DNA from: Bryobacterales bacterium
GTDB lineage: Bacteria > Acidobacteriota > Terriglobia > Bryobacterales > Bryobacteraceae
NCBI GenBank assembly: GCA_003132865.1
Contig: PKYZ01000362.1
Coordinates: forward strand, 14,811-23,342
Direction: 5' to 3'
DNA: 8,532 nt
Shown here piece after piece: positions 5,666-8,532 of this stretch. The notes beneath the pieces were generated by a model. The model was given only the letters and a program-made list of their open reading frames with translations. It was not told the origin of the DNA and ran no database searches. Positions within the stretch are counted from its first letter, which is position 1. Each line of letters opens with the position of its first letter. A program made the translations under genes and the position numbers.

Positions 5666-6511
5666 CTACGCGGTCCCCTTTCCCAGGCGGCGGCTGAACC
5701 ACCACTGCAGGAGGTTGATCGCGAGCAGCAGTACGAAAGAAGCTACCAGCATGACGACGGCGATGGAGGTCGCGCCCGCGTAGTCGTATTGCTCCAGCTT
5801 GGCGATGATGAGCAACGAGGAGATCTCCGTGTGCATCGGCATGTTTCCCGAGATGAAGACCACCGAGCCGTATTCGCCCAGCGCGCGCGCAAACGCCATG
5901 GCGAAACCCGTGAGCGCGGCCGGTAGCAGGAACGGGAAGATCACCTGGCGGAACGTCTGAAAGCGGCCGGCGCCTAAGGTCATGGCGGCTTCCTCCATGC
6001 CGCCATCCAACTCCTCGATGGCTGGCTGGAGGGTACGCACTACAAACGGCAATCCGATGAAGGTGAGTGCGATGGCCACGCCCAACGGCGAAAATGCAGC
6101 CTTGATTCCATAAGGCGCGAGCAGGCGTCCAATCCACCCGTTCTGGGAATACAGCGCGGTCAGCGCAATACCGGAGACCGCGGTGGGCAGCGCGAACGGC
6201 AAATCCACCACGGCATCAAGCAGGCGCCGGCCGCGGAACCGGTACCGCACCAGCGTCCAGGCCACCACAAAGCCGAACACCGCGTTCACCAGCGCGCCCG
6301 CGAACGCTGCGCCGAACGTCAGCTTGTACGATGCGATAGCCCGCGGATCGGAAACGGTTTCCCAGAAGCGATGCCAGGAGATGGTCGCCGTTTTCAGGAA
6401 AAGGCCGGAAAGCGGAATGAGCACGATCAGGCTGAGGTACAGCACAGTCAGCCCGAGGGTGAGCCCGAAACCGGGAAGAACGCTAGGCCGTTTGAACCGC
6501 CACCATTGCAT
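5666..6511 (-). CDS. cysT: Sulfate ABC transporter permease CysT (CysU)
   Basis: This is the first inner-membrane permease of the sulfate importer. The 281 residues contain about six membrane segments (near 12-37, 64-88, 98-121, 138-160, 195-213 and 247-271). The EAA loop is [20 protein letters not shown] at about 172-191. The [20 protein letters not shown] stretch (103-122) and [19 protein letters not shown] (about 208-226) are hallmarks of CysT. The short basic tail SRRLGKGTA ends in the cytoplasm. ATG 6511 lies 2 nt after the sbp stop, and the stop lies 1 nt before cysW. It pairs with CysW, and the two share the DLPFA and G-E-[YF]-G motifs. Confidence 0.95.
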   Translation of the reverse strand: MQWWRFKRPSVLPGFGLTLGLTVLYLSLIVLIPLSGLFLKTATISWHRFWETVSDPRAIASYKLTFGAAFAGALVNAVFGFVVAWTLVRYRFRGRRLLDAVVDLPFALPTAVSGIALTALYSQNGWIGRLLAPYGIKAAFSPLGVAIALTFIGLPFVVRTLQPAIEELDGGMEEAAMTLGAGRFQTFRQVIFPFLLPAALTGFAMAFARALGEYGSVVFISGNMPMHTEISSLLIIAKLEQYDYAGATSIAVVMLVASFVLLLAINLLQWWFSRRLGKGTA

Positions 6512-6513
6512 GT

Positions 6514-7566
6514 CTATTTGCCCGGTTGATAAATCTGGTCGAAAACGCCACCGTCGGCGAAGTGCGTCTTTTGCGTCTTCTGCCAGCCGCCGAACAGCTC
6601 ATCCACCGTGAACAGGCCAATCTTCGGGAACTGCGCTGCGTACTTCTTCGCCACGGCTTCCAGGCGCGGACGATAGAAGTGCTTGGCAGCGATTTCCTGC
6701 CCTTCCGGCGAATACAAATACTTCAGGTATTCCTCGGCGGCACGGCGCGTGCCGTGCCGGTCCGCGACCACATCCACCAGCGCCACCGGCGGCTCCGCGA
6801 GTATGCTTACCGGCGGCGTGACCTTTTCGAATTTATCGTTGCCGAATTCCTGGAGCGCCAGGAAGGCTTCGTTCTCCCAAGCCAGCAGCACGTCGCCCAT
6901 CCCGCGCTGCACGAACGTGGTGGTCGAACCGCGCGCGCCGGAATCGAGAACCGGCACGTGGCGGTACAGCGAAGTCACGAACTCGCGCGCCTTCTGCTCG
7001 TTGCCGCCCGGTTGCTTCAGGACGTAGCCCCACGCCGCCAGATAATTCCAGCGGGCGCCGCCGGAGGTTTTGGGATGGGGCGTAATCACGACTACGCCCG
7101 GCTTGATGAGGTCGGGCCAGTCGTGGATGCCCTTGGGGTTGCCCTTGCGCACCAGGAAAACAATGGTGGATGTGTAGGGCGTGCTGTTGTCCGGAAGCCG
7201 GGTCTGCCAGTTCGCGGGCAGCAGCTTGGCGTGCTCGGCGATGGCATCGATGTCGTATGCCAGGCCCAGCGTGACCACGTCGGCTTCCAGGCCGTCGATG
7301 ACCGAGCGGGCTTGCTTTCCCGAGCCGCCGTGAGACATCTCCACTGTGAACGGGCCGCCGCCCAGTTCTTTCCAATGTCTGGCAAACGCTGCGTTATAGT
7401 CCTGATACAGTTCTCGCGTCGGGTCGTAGGAAACGTTGCGCAGGGTCACCGGCGCCGAGAGCCCTGCGGTAGTGCTGGAGGCGCCACATCCGCACAGCAG
7501 GGAGATGGCCGCCGCCAAGGCCGGAACGGCCAGGCGGGGAAACGGCGAGAATGTCGTCGTAGCCAT
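6514..7566 (-). CDS. sbp: Sulfate-binding lipoprotein Sbp
   Basis: This is the extracytoplasmic substrate-binding component that delivers sulfate (or thiosulfate) to CysT/CysW. The 350-residue precursor has a short signal sequence (about 1-26) ending in ISLLCGC. Cys27 follows L-C-G, which fits a lipobox, so it is probably membrane-tethered rather than freely periplasmic. Family signatures are [18 protein letters not shown] (44-61), [20 protein letters not shown] (77-96), [17 protein letters not shown] (101-117), [18 protein letters not shown] (164-181) and the later [20 protein letters not shown] followed by LAWENEAF. The usual NPKTSG has histidine in place of asparagine at 164. ATG 7566 is the only sensible start, but it has no clear Shine-Dalgarno sequence. 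First gene of the operon, with a TTGACA box upstream. Whether it prefers sulfate or thiosulfate (CysP-like) cannot be told from the sequence. Confidence 0.95.
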   Translation of the reverse strand: MATTTFSPFPRLAVPALAAAISLLCGCGASSTTAGLSAPVTLRNVSYDPTRELYQDYNAAFARHWKELGGGPFTVEMSHGGSGKQARSVIDGLEADVVTLGLAYDIDAIAEHAKLLPANWQTRLPDNSTPYTSTIVFLVRKGNPKGIHDWPDLIKPGVVVITPHPKTSGGARWNYLAAWGYVLKQPGGNEQKAREFVTSLYRHVPVLDSGARGSTTTFVQRGMGDVLLAWENEAFLALQEFGNDKFEKVTPPVSILAEPPVALVDVVADRHGTRRAAEEYLKYLYSPEGQEIAAKHFYRPRLEAVAKKYAAQFPKIGLFTVDELFGGWQKTQKTHFADGGVFDQIYQPGK

Positions 7567-7583
7567 TGATCGGTAAATAGATA

Positions 7584-7611
7584 GAATTACTTAACTGATC
7601 CACTTTGTCAA
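7584..7611 (-). promoter_or_regulatory. Promoter of the sulfate importer operon
   Basis: Read on the minus strand, a perfect TTGACA (7611..7606) is followed 16 nt later by TAATTC (7589..7584), within an AT-rich stretch that ends at the sbp ATG (7566). The -10 match is poor. AATTCT, with a 17-nt spacer, is an alternative. A weak core promoter of this kind usually needs an activator, which fits the regulated nature of sulfate uptake genes. Confidence 0.5.
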
Positions 7612-7632
7612 TGGAGTTTAGCACTTTCTCTA

Positions 7633-7646
7633 TAGAAATTGTTCTA
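7633..7646. promoter_or_regulatory. Short dyad upstream of the sbp promoter
   Basis: TAGAA (7633-7637) and TTCTA (7642-7646) form an inverted repeat with a 4-nt spacer in an AT-rich patch, about 22 nt upstream of the -35 box. The position suits an activator of the cys operon. The arms are short, and I do not match it to a known regulator site. Confidence 0.3.
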
Positions 7647-7659
7647 GTACTCGGACACG

Positions 7660-7905
7660 GTTGCTGGTTTGCGGCCGGAGGCGTCCCGTGTGCCTTGGCG
7701 TACAAGGCGGTGAACACGCTCGATTCGATGATCGGCCATCCGGAGCCGCCCTACCACTATTTCGGGCGCGTCGCCGCGCGGCTCGACGATGCCGTCAATT
7801 TGATCCCGGCGCGTCTGACGGCCCTTGGCATTGTGGCCGGCGCGATGATCCATGGTTTGAATCCGAAAAATCCTGGATCACCCTTCAGAGATTCAAAGGT
7901 GAACA
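7660..7905 (+). pseudogene. Decayed internal fragment of a cobalamin-biosynthesis protein CbiB/CobD
   Basis: An open plus-strand frame (phase of 7605) encodes WFAAGGVPCALAYKAVNTLD, then SMIGHPEPPYHYFGRVAARL and DDAVNLIPARLTAL. The A-Y-K-A-V-N-T-L-D-S-M-I-G block followed by F-G-R-x-A-A-R-L-D-D and N-x-I-P-A-R-L-T-A is the core of the membrane protein CbiB (CobD), which attaches aminopropanol to cobyric acid in B12 synthesis. The intact enzyme is about 310-330 residues; only 60-80 are recognisable here. The N-terminal half is missing: the sbp promoter region lies there instead. After about 7853 a neighbouring phase may carry the next piece (ESEKSWITLQRFKGEHV, to about 7909), implying a frameshift. 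No start codon with a ribosome binding site, so not functional. Identification is from remembered family motifs. Confidence 0.65.
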
Positions 7906-7939
7906 TGTGCGGTGACGGAAGCGGTGGGCTGCGACGGGG

Positions 7940-8532
7940 CTACGCGAGTCGCTTCCGACGTATCGCGCCCACCAGGCCCAGTAAGCCTGTGCCGAGCAAG
8001 GCAAACGAAGAAGGTTCCGGCGTTTGTTCCGGAGCTGACGCGTACGCCTCCCCGAGGTCCGTCTTGTCAACGTTCTCCAGGACGATTGCGAACTCCTTGC
8101 CTGGCTGGCCCTCGTATCCGGGGTTGACCAGATTATTCACGCTCGTAAATCCCGAGGCCTCTGTCAGTGTAAATGTGAGGTCAGAGAGTGGCGCAGGTGG
8201 GGTCATGGAAACATCCTGGTTATCGATATCGCTATCAAAGCAGTCTTCTCCTAAGCTTCCGCTGATGTAATCCGTTAGGCATTCTCCGTCAGGAAAGAAG
8301 AACCAGTTGGTTGGCAGCGTCGAGACCGTCAGACCCGGAGCACCGATGCCCCCCGGCGGATTGAAAAGAAAGTCGCCTAGCTTGAATCCAGGAGCGGCCT
8401 GCACATCCACGGTGATCGAGGCGTCCGGATTCAGCGTCAGGCTGAGGGTAGCCCACGGGCCGCTACCCGCCGGCGGCACGAAGCCGTTCGGCATATTGAA
8501 GGTGGTAACCAAACTATCCGCCTGGCAAACAT
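7940..8532 (-). CDS. PEP-CTERM sorting-domain protein, N-terminus outside the window
   Basis: The frame is open to the right edge, so the signal peptide is cut off. The visible start reads VCQADSLVTTFNMPNG, in which CQA-DS looks like the end of a signal peptide and its cleavage site. The C-terminus is a textbook PEP-CTERM tail: TPEPSSFALLGTGLLGLVG, then a basic IRRKRLA. Such tails direct secreted proteins to an exosortase, which removes the tail at the membrane and is often linked to exopolysaccharide or biofilm genes elsewhere in the genome. The mature part (about 170 residues visible) is acidic and beta-rich, with GPWATLSLTLNPDASITVDV and a Cys pair in ECLTDY and DCFDSD. There is no recognised catalytic domain. 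A TTG at 8512 could be taken as a start, but the in-frame residues upstream argue against it. Confidence 0.85.
   Translation of the reverse strand, partial: VCQADSLVTTFNMPNGFVPPAGSGPWATLSLTLNPDASITVDVQAAPGFKLGDFLFNPPGGIGAPGLTVSTLPTNWFFFPDGECLTDYISGSLGEDCFDSDIDNQDVSMTPPAPLSDLTFTLTEASGFTSVNNLVNPGYEGQPGKEFAIVLENVDKTDLGEAYASAPEQTPEPSSFALLGTGLLGLVGAIRRKRLA

Noticed and set aside
6526..7569. 347-codon plus-strand open frame opposite sbp
   Set aside because: Antisense shadow of a highly conserved gene; rich in His, Arg and Gln as typical for reverse-complement frames.
7605..8270. 221-codon plus-strand frame read as one gene
   Set aside because: Only the part at about 7660-7850 resembles a protein family (CbiB). 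Beyond about 7940 it is antisense to the PEP-CTERM gene, so the whole frame is not a gene.
1..8532. CRISPR array, tRNA or rRNA gene, riboswitch, complete insertion sequence
   Set aside because: I looked for regular repeat-spacer spacing, cloverleaf-like sequence, and transposase motifs with terminal repeats, and saw none that I could defend by eye.

Overview
The window comes from a GC-rich (roughly 60%) bacterial genome. A lineage such as Acidobacteriota is my best guess. It rests on three things: a PEP-CTERM protein (an exosortase-dependent Gram-negative trait), a lipoprotein-type sulfate-binding protein, and small coiled-coil and winged-helix hypothetical genes of a kind I associate with soil bacteria. 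This is inference, because no taxonomic marker is present.

The only clearly functional block is a tight sulfate/thiosulfate ABC importer operon on the minus strand (about 7566 down to 3704). Its order is sbp (binding lipoprotein), cysT, cysW (two permeases), cysA (ATPase). The junctions are 2 nt, 1 nt and a 4-nt ATGA overlap. A fifth reading frame, a small membrane-anchored protein of unknown function, starts with a GTG that overlaps the cysA stop by 1 nt and appears to be split by a frameshift near 3585. A perfect TTGACA -35 box lies upstream of sbp. Together the four cys genes would bring sulfate into the cytoplasm for assimilation.

To the right of the operon lie a decayed internal piece of a cobalamin-biosynthesis gene (cbiB/cobD-like, plus strand, about 7660-7905) and the C-terminal part of a secreted PEP-CTERM protein (minus strand, cut by the window edge).

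To the left (1-3261) is a low-density accessory zone with much gene decay. It holds an N-terminal gene fragment at the left edge and about 970 nt without an intact gene. It also holds one intact hypothetical gene (1075-1590) and a DUF1778/TacA-type antitoxin with its own promoter, operator-like dyad and strong ribosome binding site. The partner GNAT toxin is truncated after about 55 residues and runs into the C-terminal remnant of an unrelated winged-helix-like gene, which itself carries a frameshift. Next is a cluster of three inverted repeats, then a coiled-coil gene broken by what looks like a one-base deletion. Two tandem GC hairpins lie between this zone and the converging cys operon.

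I found no RNA gene, insertion sequence or CRISPR array, and no new multi-gene system that I can defend. The most interesting points are the orphaned antitoxin beside its beheaded toxin, the coupled extra frame at the end of the cys operon, the cbiB relic and the concentration of frameshifts outside the core operon.
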